From a virus: a stretch of DNA of 64,000 bases. The notes under the pieces are model-generated. The model saw nothing but the letters and a program-made list of their open reading frames with translations. It was not told the origin of the DNA and made no database searches. The DNA is taken from the IMG/VR virus record IMGVR_UViG_3300042922_000725, positions 1-64,000 of that record, one strand, 5' to 3'. The position numbers were made by a program, and so were the translations under genes. Positions 14,796 through 22,556 of the stretch are shown here, in pieces (position 1 is the stretch's first letter; each line of letters opens with the position of its first letter).

Positions 14796-16010
14796 ATGGA
14801 TGATAAGGTGAAACAAAAAGAAGGTGAGAGTAGACTTGCCTATATTAAAAGAATAACTGAGAATAGGCTTGAATATGATATTGATTACAACGAATGGAGT
14901 CAATTAATTTGTGGCAAAGAATACTCTTCAGAGAATTCTAGAAAAGCTTACTATATTATAAAACCAATGTTAGAAGCTTTAGATGAAGAAATAATAAATA
15001 AAATTGAAAATGACGTTTCAACAGGAGACGATTTAATACAAGAAATAGAATTAAAGAAAATTGAATTAGAAAAAGAGCGTAAAAAAATTCAAGCAACAAA
15101 AATAGAATATAATAAAATGATAAGAGAACAGGCTCAGGAAGAATTAATAATTGAATCTTTAAGAGATATTATATCTACAATACAACCTCCAGAATTCGAA
15201 CCTTTAAAGTTGAATAAAAAAAGAAAGGAATGGGTTTTAAGTTTTGGAGATATTCATTATGATAAATTCTTTGAATCAGTTAACAATAAATATTCTGTGG
15301 AAGAATTAACAAGAAGATTTAACTTACTATTAGCAGAATTAATCGAAGAAATAGATGATAAAAATATAAATCATTTAACTATAACTAATTTAGGTGATAG
15401 TTTAGAAGGTTTATTGCGTATTTCAGCATATAAAACTATGAGAATAGGATTACTTGAATCTGTAGTTCAATTTAGTAGATTCATGGCTGAATGGTTAAAT
15501 GAATTGTCCAAATATGTTGAGATTACATATTATCATGTTAGCACGGCAAATCATTGTGAGTTGCGTATGTTTAATCAACAAAGAGGAGAAACGGACGAAA
15601 ATTTAGAAAGAGTTATTGTTAATTATATACACGACTTGTTAAAAGATAATCCAAGAATATACGTTCCTATCATAACAGATAAAAATTTTATAACTTTTAA
15701 AATTCTTGATTATAATTTTATTGCTTTACATGGTGATGGAATAAAAAATATAAAAGGAAGTTTAAAAGATTTGTCGGTATTACATAGAACTTTTTATGAC
15801 TATGTTTTAATGGGGCATTTCCACAGTGGACTAGAAACCACTGTAGCGGAAGGAAACACAAATAATATGGAAGTTTTAGTAGTTCCGAGTATAGTTGGTA
15901 GCGATAATTATAGTGATAGTTTATTTGTTGGAAGTAAATCTTCTGCTAAACTATATGGATTTACTCAAGATAAGGGGCATACAGAAACAAGAACATTTAT
16001 ATTAAACTAA
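14796..16010 (+). CDS. Calcineurin-like metallophosphoesterase
   Basis: After ~140 residues of charged helix (a coiled coil around residues 80-115), the protein shows the phosphoesterase motif series: GDIHYD, NLGDSLEGL, a TANHCE block equivalent to GNHE, ALHGDG, and GHFHSG near residue 350. These coordinate two metal ions in enzymes of the Mre11/calcineurin fold. The GN of GNHE is replaced by AN, a modest change. The N-terminal helical part may bind a partner. Role in phage DNA end processing or nucleotide metabolism is unresolved. AAGGAGAAA precedes the ATG. Confidence 0.85.
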   Translation: MDDKVKQKEGESRLAYIKRITENRLEYDIDYNEWSQLICGKEYSSENSRKAYYIIKPMLEALDEEIINKIENDVSTGDDLIQEIELKKIELEKERKKIQATKIEYNKMIREQAQEELIIESLRDIISTIQPPEFEPLKLNKKRKEWVLSFGDIHYDKFFESVNNKYSVEELTRRFNLLLAELIEEIDDKNINHLTITNLGDSLEGLLRISAYKTMRIGLLESVVQFSRFMAEWLNELSKYVEITYYHVSTANHCELRMFNQQRGETDENLERVIVNYIHDLLKDNPRIYVPIITDKNFITFKILDYNFIALHGDGIKNIKGSLKDLSVLHRTFYDYVLMGHFHSGLETTVAEGNTNNMEVLVVPSIVGSDNYSDSLFVGSKSSAKLYGFTQDKGHTETRTFILN

Positions 16011-16028
16011 TAAAAGTTTAGTTTTATT

Positions 16029-16048
16029 GTCAAATAAATATTAATAAA
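16029..16048 (+). promoter_or_regulatory. Recurrent motif copy
   Basis: GTCAAATAAATATTAATAAA lies 48 bases before the clpP-like gene. Confidence 0.5.
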
Positions 16049-16095
16049 ATACATATTATATAATAAAAAATAATTGAAAGAGTAGGTAATATTCT

Positions 16096-16716
16096 ATGAG
16101 AAAATTAGATGAAATAGGAGCTTTGAGTTTAGGTGGAATAGATAAATTTTATGAAGAAATAATAAAAACCAATTTTAGTGATAGGAAAATAGTATTAAAT
16201 AATGAGGTAAGTTCATCAATTCTTGAAGATGTAGTTTTATGGATATTAAAATGGAATAAAGAAGACAAAGATTTACCGGTGGCAAAGCGAAAAAAGATTT
16301 TTATATATATAAACTCCCCGGGTGGAGATGTGCTTAGTGGACTTAACACTTGCGATGTTATGAAGTTAAGTAAAACTCCCATAGTAACAGTTTGTTTTTC
16401 TTATGGATATTCTATGGGATGTATTTTATTTTCAGTAGGACATGAGAGAATAATGTTCCCATCTTCAAGCTTACTTATTCATGATGGTTCAACTTCTTTA
16501 AGTGGAAGCAATAATAAAGTAAAAGATTTACAAAAATTTTATTCCAAATTAGATTCTACTATAAAAAATATAATTGTAAATAACTCTAAAATAACTCCTG
16601 AAGAATATGATGAAAATATTGATAGAGAATTATATTTATTAGCTGATGAATGTAAGGAAAAGGGATTATGTGACAAGATAATTGGAATTGATTGCGATTT
16701 AGAATACATATTATAA
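16096..16716 (+). CDS. ClpP-like serine protease
   Basis: The ClpP fold is clear: FIYINSPGGDV at residues 69-79, the nucleophile Ser106 in YGYSMGC, His129 in LLIHDGS, and the C-terminal DRELYLLADECKEKGLCDKI block. At the place of the usual catalytic Asp the sequence reads N174 (or D172/D176 with a shift), so the triad may be incomplete. Length (206) matches ClpP. It may act with host ClpX/ClpC ATPases or stand in for a head protease. It precedes two small genes by 13 bases, suggesting one transcript. GAGTAGGT is a weak ribosome site. Confidence 0.88.
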   Translation: MRKLDEIGALSLGGIDKFYEEIIKTNFSDRKIVLNNEVSSSILEDVVLWILKWNKEDKDLPVAKRKKIFIYINSPGGDVLSGLNTCDVMKLSKTPIVTVCFSYGYSMGCILFSVGHERIMFPSSSLLIHDGSTSLSGSNNKVKDLQKFYSKLDSTIKNIIVNNSKITPEEYDENIDRELYLLADECKEKGLCDKIIGIDCDLEYIL

Positions 16717-16729
16717 GTGAGGTATAAAT

Positions 16730-16948
16730 ATGGCAAGCGGAAAAGTAAGTAAGAATTCAAGAACAAGCAAACCAAAAGAAATATTTAAGCCAGTAAAAGA
16801 ACGTAAGAAAAAAGAATTTATTTATATAGAATTGACGAAAATCGTATATGAAGCTTTCAAAAATGATTTAAGCGAAATATATGGGAAGCCAGTAGATTCA
16901 ATAATTGAGAGATACGGAAAAAAGTACTTAAAAGTAAAGAATACATAG
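16730..16948 (+). CDS. Unknown basic protein, 72 residues
   Basis: The first 35 residues are very basic (SKNSRTSKPKEIFKPVKERKKKE) and probably disordered, followed by a helical region and a basic strand (RYGKKYLKVKN). AAGTGAGGT precedes the ATG. It is packed between the clpP-like gene and the 16956 gene, so it is likely translated from the same message. The charge suggests nucleic-acid binding, but no family is recognised. Confidence 0.65.
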   Translation: MASGKVSKNSRTSKPKEIFKPVKERKKKEFIYIELTKIVYEAFKNDLSEIYGKPVDSIIERYGKKYLKVKNT

Positions 16949-16955
16949 GTGAGTT

Positions 16956-17147
16956 ATGGATAAAGAAAGATTTTTTAAGGCAATGAAAGAAGAATTTAGA
17001 ACTTGTGACGACCTGACGCATTTGGAGGAATTGTTTGAAGAATATTCATTAGTTTTGCAATTAGAACAAACCCAATTAGAAATTAAAAATACATTAGTAG
17101 ATTTCGCATTAGATGTAATAGATTTATTAAAGTATAAGGATGAATAA
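16956..17147 (+). CDS. Unknown acidic helical protein, 63 residues
   Basis: The product is rich in Glu, Asp and Leu and should be almost all helix (RTCDDLTHLEELFEEYSLVLQLEQ). It begins 7 bases after the preceding stop, with AGGTGAG as ribosome binding site. The neighbouring 72-residue protein is strongly basic, so the pair could interact; that is a guess from charge only. Confidence 0.65.
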   Translation: MDKERFFKAMKEEFRTCDDLTHLEELFEEYSLVLQLEQTQLEIKNTLVDFALDVIDLLKYKDE

Positions 17148-17208
17148 GAGATACATTTCATGAGGTGACAGGATTTGTAAGTATTATTTGTCTTTTTACT
17201 TTTGGATT

Positions 17209-17318
17209 TAATAATTAAATATTAATAATGTTTAGATTGGATATATTGAAGGATTTTAACACCATGTAGGGGCTACATAAGATATTTGACTTCAATATAT
17301 CTTAGTGTGAACATTATT
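17209..17318 (+). promoter_or_regulatory. Recurrent motif copy fused to a long leader hairpin
   Basis: AATAATTAAATATTAATAAT (17210-17229) runs straight into an inverted repeat. AATAATGTT (17224-17232) pairs with AACATTATT (17310-17318), then after an internal loop GATATATTGAAG (17240-17251) pairs with CTTCAATATATC (17290-17301), capped by ATGTAG-GGG-CTACAT (17264-17278). It forms the leader of the gene at 17365. Confidence 0.6.
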
Positions 17319-17364
17319 TGTTTACAAATTAAAAGTGTGGCGACTGAACGCTAGGAGAAACAAT

Positions 17365-18153
17365 ATGAATATAGAAAACTTAGGTTTAGATTTTACAATG
17401 GAAGAGTTTGAGAATTATTTAGAAAGTAAAAATCTTATACTTGAAGCGGCTGCTAGAAAAAATAAGAATCCCTTTACAGAAATTATTATATCTGTCAAAG
17501 AAGATAATACTACTCATATAGTACATGGATTAGACTATAATCCTAAATTAGGAGATACATTAATTGTTTTTGATGACCATTATGGGGTTAAATTAGCTCC
17601 TTTTGGAGTTAGGTTAGACAAAAGTAATTACTTTTTAAATAAGGATAATAAATCTATAGATCTAGATAGATGGTCGGTTAATAAAGGTGCTGAACTTACA
17701 TTTCACCTTCATAGAAATATAAACGTAAATGAATCAGATTTAAAGGAATACAAAGAAATAGTAAATAAATTCGAAGAAAAATTATTAAAATTAATAAGCA
17801 AAGATAAAGATTTTAATTTAAATGTAGTTGAGTTTTTAAAAGTAGAAGAGAATTTGCTAAGAGAAAAAGCTAATAAAATATTAAATAATGGCGATTTTGC
17901 AATGTATACAAAAATAATAAACGCCTATGAAACAGTTGTAGAGTTAATTAAAAAATACGATTGGAAAACTCAATACAGTGAATATACCATAACTGAAGAA
18001 GGTAAAGATATTAAGCAGGTTGCTGTTTGGGAACAGAATGGAGACGGACAAATTAGAAATCATAAAGTTTGGAATGTGGTTCAACCGAATATAAGTATTG
18101 GAATAGATAAGAATGGCATTTACGGAATGACTATTTATGGAAAATCCGAATAA
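17365..18153 (+). CDS. Unknown protein, 262 residues
   Basis: AGGAG (17353-17357) 7 bases before ATG 17365 decides this start over an in-frame GTG at 17335. The protein seems to have a beta-rich N-terminal domain (residues ~40-130, TEIIISVKEDNTTHIVHGL), a helical middle (~130-205) and a short beta C-terminal part ending in GIYGMTIYGKSE. No known motif is visible. The end overlaps the next gene by 17 bases, indicating co-translation. It may be a virion or DNA-metabolism protein; I cannot decide. Confidence 0.7.
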   Translation: MNIENLGLDFTMEEFENYLESKNLILEAAARKNKNPFTEIIISVKEDNTTHIVHGLDYNPKLGDTLIVFDDHYGVKLAPFGVRLDKSNYFLNKDNKSIDLDRWSVNKGAELTFHLHRNINVNESDLKEYKEIVNKFEEKLLKLISKDKDFNLNVVEFLKVEENLLREKANKILNNGDFAMYTKIINAYETVVELIKKYDWKTQYSEYTITEEGKDIKQVAVWEQNGDGQIRNHKVWNVVQPNISIGIDKNGIYGMTIYGKSE

Positions 18154-18442
18154 TAAAACATATGTCTATTTCATAGGTAACAAATCTAAAACAGGAATTA
18201 AAATAGGATTTAGTAAACATCCTATGAAAAGATTAAAGCAACTTCAAACAAGTAATCCTGATGAATTAGAGATATTGTATCTACTAGAAGGCAGTAAGGA
18301 TACTGAACAATATTTTCATAGATATTTTTCTGATGTATATAATATTAAAAATGAATGGTTTGATTATGATTTTGTATATAAATGGATTCAGAGAGATAGA
18401 AAAGAAAAAGAAGTGTTAAGAGAATTAGGATATATTGAATAG
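18137..18442 (+). CDS. T5orf172/MUG113-type GIY-YIG-like protein
   Basis: Residues 8-80 match the T5orf172 branch of the GIY-YIG superfamily: YVYFIGNKSKTGIKIGFSK, then MKRLKQLQTSNPDELEIL and a KDTEQYFHRYF segment ending NEWFDYD. This branch is common in phages and is thought to be nuclease-like. The protein is short (101 residues) with no extra DNA-binding domain. It overlaps the preceding gene. The motif pattern is strong; activity is not shown. Confidence 0.8.
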   Translation: MENPNNKTYVYFIGNKSKTGIKIGFSKHPMKRLKQLQTSNPDELEILYLLEGSKDTEQYFHRYFSDVYNIKNEWFDYDFVYKWIQRDRKEKEVLRELGYIE

Positions 18443-18449
18443 TGATTTT

Positions 18450-18524
18450 TATAATTAAATATTAATAAATTTAGATAAAAGAAATAGATTGAAATATATC
18501 TGTTTCTTTGTATGTGAATTTATT
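18450..18524 (+). promoter_or_regulatory. Recurrent motif copy fused to a leader hairpin
   Basis: TATAATTAAATATTAATAAA (18450-18469) overlaps the arm AATAAATT (18464-18471), which pairs with AATTTATT (18517-18524). Inside, AAAGAAATAGAT (18478-18489) pairs with ATCTGTTTCTTT (18498-18509). The internal loop has TAGATA on one side and TATGTG on the other, resembling the loop at 17233-17239/17302-17309. Confidence 0.55.
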
Positions 18525-18531
18525 AATTTGC

Positions 18532-18649
18532 AATACAACTGAATATAGATAAACTACATTAACGAAGAACCGATTAATGTACTAAGCTAAAAGTTAAGCT
18601 TATAAATCTGTGATGATGCAGATATGTTTAAGTGGACGGAAATTGTATT
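18532..18649 (+). ncRNA. Cloverleaf-like structured RNA candidate
   Basis: AATACAA (18532-18538) pairs with TTGTATT (18643-18649), closing three consecutive hairpins: ACATTAA/TTAATGT (18556-18562/18574-18580), TAAGCT/AGCTTA (18583-18588/18597-18602) and ATCTG/CAGAT (18606-18610/18619-18623). All arms are perfect. It is about 118 bases and has no canonical T-loop, so it is not an ordinary tRNA. No known RNA family is recognised. Confidence 0.5.
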
Positions 18650-18870
18650 TAAAATTGAATATTGAATTAACTTTCATAAGTTACTGAGTAAAAGGTCTCA
18701 GATATCAAAACTTTATTATATAAATATAAATAAAATTTAATATTTTCTGAACTGCAACAGGGTTATCAAATGCAGAATCCTTTATAAATTTAATATAGAA
18801 TTAATTTCATACTTGAAATTACCAAGTTAATAGATTCTAGGATATCAAAAATTTAATAAATATTAAATTT
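18650..18870 (+). other. Gene-free leader with two more motif/hairpin units
   Basis: Motif variants AAAATTGAATATTGAATTAA (18651-18670) and TATAAATATAAATAAAAT (18719-18736) are each followed by hairpins: AACTT-TCAT-AAGTT and CTGAG/CTCAG for the first, AAATTTA/TAAATTT with TTCTG/CAGAA for the second. The phrase GATATCAAAA recurs at about 18704 and 18840. No gene is seen. Confidence 0.4.
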
Positions 18871-18889
18871 AAAGGATGTGTTTTACGTT

Positions 18890-19636
18890 ATGAAAAAAGA
18901 ATTAACAATTGCAAATTATGTGTGTGATATAAATATAGAAGATTTACATATTACTTTACCCTGTTATGGTAGTATTGAAACGCCCTTATTTTACTGGAAA
19001 GATGTTAAGGATTTGAGTAAAGAAATTAAATCAAATGATTCTAGTAATTTTATTAAAGGTGTAGAGTTAGATGAAAATGAGTGTTTTCAAGTTATTCTTG
19101 GTACTGAAAAAAATTCCGTATCAAGTCATGGTGGAATAAGAAAAGGTAGTGAGATGCTAGTATTCTCTGAAGATGGATTGTATGAAGTTCTAATGGCAAA
19201 AACAAAATTAAAACACTTTAGAAAACCCATAAAAAGTATTCTTAAAACACTAAGACAAGATGGAATGTATATTAGTGGCGAAGACAATGTTAATAGTGTT
19301 GAAGAATTAGATGAATTATTAAACTCCGCATATGAAAGAAAAATATTAAGAAAATATGGAATTGGTGTTCGTAAAGATTTAACTAAAGTTATAGATGAAT
19401 CCTTACATCCTAAAAATAAATTCCTATATGCTACTATTACAGACCAACTAATTTATATGCCGACTGTTGGGAAAACAGCTAGTCAAATGAAAAAAGAATA
19501 TAAAACAGAAAAATTAAGAGATGAACACTTTACCAATGAAGAGTTAATGAAAATTGCCAATCAAGAACAATTTGTTTCAAATCTTATAGAAAAATTTAAA
19601 AATTATCACAAAGTTAAAGAAGTAATAAGCATGTAA
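18890..19636 (+). CDS. BRO-N-like phage regulatory protein
   Basis: The central part (about residues 80-115, MLVFSEDGLYEVLMAKTK then FRKPIKSILKTLRQ) matches the BRO N-terminal DNA-binding domain common in phage antirepressors, in which the host or prophage repressor is countered. The flanks have no recognisable motif and the protein is 248 residues. ATG 18890 is chosen; AAAGGA lies 13 bases upstream, and the earlier GTG at 18878 is too close to it. A ~440-base structured leader precedes it, hinting at post-transcriptional control. Confidence 0.65.
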   Translation: MKKELTIANYVCDINIEDLHITLPCYGSIETPLFYWKDVKDLSKEIKSNDSSNFIKGVELDENECFQVILGTEKNSVSSHGGIRKGSEMLVFSEDGLYEVLMAKTKLKHFRKPIKSILKTLRQDGMYISGEDNVNSVEELDELLNSAYERKILRKYGIGVRKDLTKVIDESLHPKNKFLYATITDQLIYMPTVGKTASQMKKEYKTEKLRDEHFTNEELMKIANQEQFVSNLIEKFKNYHKVKEVISM

Positions 19637-19647
19637 TAAAAATAAAT

Positions 19648-19706
19648 TACATATAAATATTAATAAAACACAAAAGGAGTTAGACTAAAAATCTTGCTCC
19701 TTTTAA
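19648..19706 (+). terminator. Recurrent motif copy and terminator-like hairpin
   Basis: ACATATAAATATTAATAAAA (19649-19668) is followed by AAAAGGAG (19672-19679) pairing with CTCCTTTT (19697-19704). The hairpin can end the BRO-N transcript; the motif sits just before it. Confidence 0.55.
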
Positions 19707-19769
19707 CATAATTCATAAAACTATTTAAAATCAAAATTTTATTGTAAATTTTGAGCATACTTTTACATT

Positions 19770-19803
19770 TATAATATAACATGTTTATTTACAAATGTAA
19801 ATA
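19770..19803. promoter_or_regulatory. Operator-like palindrome beside a -10 hexamer
   Basis: TATAAT (19770-19775) is followed by the perfect palindrome TATTTACA-AA-TGTAAATA (19786-19803). A clear -35 box is lacking. The rest of 19707-20030 has no gene and contains only small hairpins such as GTTGG/CCAAC near 19970. Confidence 0.4.
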
Positions 19804-19990
19804 GGAAAATTGAGGGAAATTAAAATTATTTTTTAGAAATTAAATTTAGATAAATATTCATTACTTATAGTGAATGATTATGTGGATTTAATTCTGCAAG
19901 TACTAAATGAAAAGTTATGTATAGTAAGGTATGTTCCTGCTGCTTTTTATCTTCTTCTCTATTTGTTGGATAATTACCAACCATAGAGTG

Positions 19991-20019
19991 AGAGTTAGAT
20001 GGAACGTCTAGCTCTTTTT
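19991..20019 (+). terminator. Rho-independent terminator
   Basis: AGAGTTAGA (19991-19999) pairs with TCTAGCTCT (20007-20015), one G-T pair, followed by TTTT. As it lies upstream of the 20048 gene with no gene before it, it either ends a small RNA or works as an attenuator. Confidence 0.7.
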
Positions 20020-20047
20020 CTATTAAATAATAAAGGAGAGATGAAGA

Positions 20048-21466
20048 ATGTTAGTAAGTGAAACGGTTGAAGTAAAGTTATGTTCTAGTAATATAAAATA
20101 TTTTGAAGAATTGGGATATGATATAGTTAGAAACATTGATAAAAAGGGAAGAAAAACAGTATCTTATAGTTCAAAGATTAATGTAAATATAAAAGATTTA
20201 AAGGATGGAAGTGGAATAAAGGTTTTAGTTAAATGCGATTGTGAAAATTGTAAGAATCCACAACCAAAATTAATGGCTTGGAATGTTTATTTAAAATGTC
20301 TACATAAGAATAAATATTATTGTAATAGTTGTGCTCATATATTATATGGTAGTAAAAATACACAAAAAACAAGATTGGCTAATGGTGAATCATTTGAGCA
20401 ATGGTGTATAAAAAATGATAGACAAGATGTATTAGACAGATGGGACTATGAATTAAATGATTGTAAGCCTAGTGAAATTACATACGGAACAGGTAAAAAA
20501 TATTATTTTAAATGTCCTTGTGGATTACATGAAAGTGAATTAAAAGAAATATCTAAAATTACTACATATAAAGGGAGTTCAATTTGTTTAAAATGTAATA
20601 GTATCGCACAATATCTTTTAAATAGTTATGGCAAAAATGCTTTGGAATTATATTGGGATTATGAAAAGAATATTGGGATTAACCCATGGAAGTTAGCAAG
20701 GGGAAGTAATAATAAAAGAATATGGATTAAGTGTAACGAAAAGTACTATCATGAAAGTTATGAAACCACTCCAAATGCTGTATCGACAGGGAGTGAATGT
20801 CCGTATTGTTCAATAAGAAATGGAAAGGTTCATTATCGAGATTCGTTAGGTTATTTATTTCCAAAAGCATTAGAATTATGGTCAAGTAAAAATAAAAAAT
20901 CATCATATAAATATAAACCTTGGAGCATGTTTGAAATATGGTGGAAGTGTCCTGGTGGAAAGCATGAAGATTATAAAAGAAGTATCAATTCATCCAATAG
21001 ATTAGATTTTCATTGCCCTAAGTGTACTTTAGAAAGAAATGAATCATACTTACAAGAAAAAGTTAGATTATATTTGGAAAATTTAAACGATGGGAAATAT
21101 ACAATTTTACATGAAAATAAATGCACTATAGTTCCAAAATCACCAAAAATTAAAAACACAAATAATACATTGCCGTTTGATAACGAAGTGAAAGAGTTAA
21201 AATTAATAATTGAAGTAATGGGCATTCAACATTATTCTATTACTGGATTTCACAAACATCATGCAAAAAGAAATAAGACAACACCTGAATACGAATTATA
21301 CAAACGTAAATTATATGATAGATATAAACGTATTTATGCTAAATCAAAGGGGTATGAATATTTAGAAATACCTTTTGATTTAGATGACAAACAAGAAATT
21401 TGGAAAAAACTTATAGATGATAAAATCAATCAAATATTATTAAAAGGTGATATACATGAAAAATAA
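20048..21466 (+). CDS. Zinc-finger homing endonuclease with Vsr/PD-(D/E)XK-like nuclease domain
   Basis: The N-terminal ~330 residues hold repeated zinc-binding knuckles (CDCENC, CNSC, CPCG, CLKC, CPYC, CPKC), each in a treble-clef-like context with WDYE or LWS spacers, as in phage tandem zinc-ribbon endonucleases. The C-terminus has the nuclease core LPFDNEV (D378), LIIEVMGIQHY (E389, Q394-H395) and a final YLEIPFD strand, as in very-short-patch-like homing enzymes. It lies immediately before the intein-bearing terminase gene and overlaps the next gene by 11 bases. AAAGGAG precedes the ATG. It probably targets a conserved site in this neighbourhood. Confidence 0.82.
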   Translation: MLVSETVEVKLCSSNIKYFEELGYDIVRNIDKKGRKTVSYSSKINVNIKDLKDGSGIKVLVKCDCENCKNPQPKLMAWNVYLKCLHKNKYYCNSCAHILYGSKNTQKTRLANGESFEQWCIKNDRQDVLDRWDYELNDCKPSEITYGTGKKYYFKCPCGLHESELKEISKITTYKGSSICLKCNSIAQYLLNSYGKNALELYWDYEKNIGINPWKLARGSNNKRIWIKCNEKYYHESYETTPNAVSTGSECPYCSIRNGKVHYRDSLGYLFPKALELWSSKNKKSSYKYKPWSMFEIWWKCPGGKHEDYKRSINSSNRLDFHCPKCTLERNESYLQEKVRLYLENLNDGKYTILHENKCTIVPKSPKIKNTNNTLPFDNEVKELKLIIEVMGIQHYSITGFHKHHAKRNKTTPEYELYKRKLYDRYKRIYAKSKGYEYLEIPFDLDDKQEIWKKLIDDKINQILLKGDIHEK

Positions 21467-22526
21467 AACTAACTCAGAAAAGAGACAAATTAAATGTCCA
21501 AGTTGTTCTAGAGAGCTTATGCTAAATGGTTCGAATTTTTATAAATCAAGCAAGCTGGAATATGAAAAAACAGATGGATTTTGCTACATCTGTAAACAAT
21601 GTCTAAGGAGCCTTTGTTACAACAAGGATAATACTATAAATCTTAATGGAATACATCAAGTTCTTCAGACATTAGATAAACCATTTATAAAATCTGAATA
21701 TATGAAAATATTATCTAAGGGTAGCTTTGATATAGGCAGCCTGCTCAAAAATGTATCTTTTAATATGTATGCCAAGATGACTTATGCCGATAGTGATAAG
21801 GAAGAAAAAGAAATAACACATGTCACAGAAAATCAAAATACATATAAAAAAGAAATATTGATAACAGATGATGATAAAAAAAACGAAGAAGACGTTATTC
21901 GAATTTTAGGATATGACCCTTTTATTACGGATAGCATGGATGATAGAAGATTATTATTTAATTCATTAATAGATTTTCTAGATGAAGAAACTCAAGCTGA
22001 TAATTTTAAATGTTTAACAGTTATTGAAATAGTAAAGTTATTTAATCAATCAGAAAGAATTAATTTAACAATAAACTCAATAATGAAAGATTATAAAAGT
22101 ATAGCAGATAATTCAACATTAATAAAATCTTTAATGGATACAAAAAAAAATATGCTTACATCGGCTTTAGCATTAGCAAAAGATAATGGAATATCTGTAA
22201 ACCATAATAACAATAAAAGTAAAGGTGGAAACACGCTAAATGGAATAATAAGAAAACTAGACGAAATAGGTTTAGATGAAGCTAGGATAAATTTATTTAA
22301 TTTAGAAACATGCGAAGCAATGAAACAAATAGCGGATATAAGTAACAAAAGCATTTTAGACCAGCTTGTTTTAGATGAAAATGATTATACAACAATGATA
22401 ACACAACAAAAAGAAATTATAAAAAAAATGGATGAAAAAATAATAGCACTAGAAGAAGAAAATAGATTGTTAAAAATAAAAATCAAATATTATGAAGATA
22501 TTGAAAAAGAGAATTCTGAAAGTTAG
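21456..22526 (+). CDS. Putative small terminase subunit with zinc finger
   Basis: The N-terminus has a four-cysteine zinc knuckle (CPSC ... CYICKQC, residues ~12-45). The rest is mostly helical and ends in a coiled coil (EIIKKMDEKIIALEEENRLL). It starts inside the preceding gene's end, with AAAAGGTG before ATG 21456, and ends 30 bases before the large terminase. Position directly upstream of terL, DNA-binding N-terminus and oligomerisation-type C-terminus fit a small terminase that recognises packaging DNA. Sequence alone does not prove it. Confidence 0.55.
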   Translation: MKNKTNSEKRQIKCPSCSRELMLNGSNFYKSSKLEYEKTDGFCYICKQCLRSLCYNKDNTINLNGIHQVLQTLDKPFIKSEYMKILSKGSFDIGSLLKNVSFNMYAKMTYADSDKEEKEITHVTENQNTYKKEILITDDDKKNEEDVIRILGYDPFITDSMDDRRLLFNSLIDFLDEETQADNFKCLTVIEIVKLFNQSERINLTINSIMKDYKSIADNSTLIKSLMDTKKNMLTSALALAKDNGISVNHNNNKSKGGNTLNGIIRKLDEIGLDEARINLFNLETCEAMKQIADISNKSILDQLVLDENDYTTMITQQKEIIKKMDEKIIALEEENRLLKIKIKYYEDIEKENSES

Positions 22527-22556
22527 TGTTTAGATGGAAGAAGGTGATAATACATT

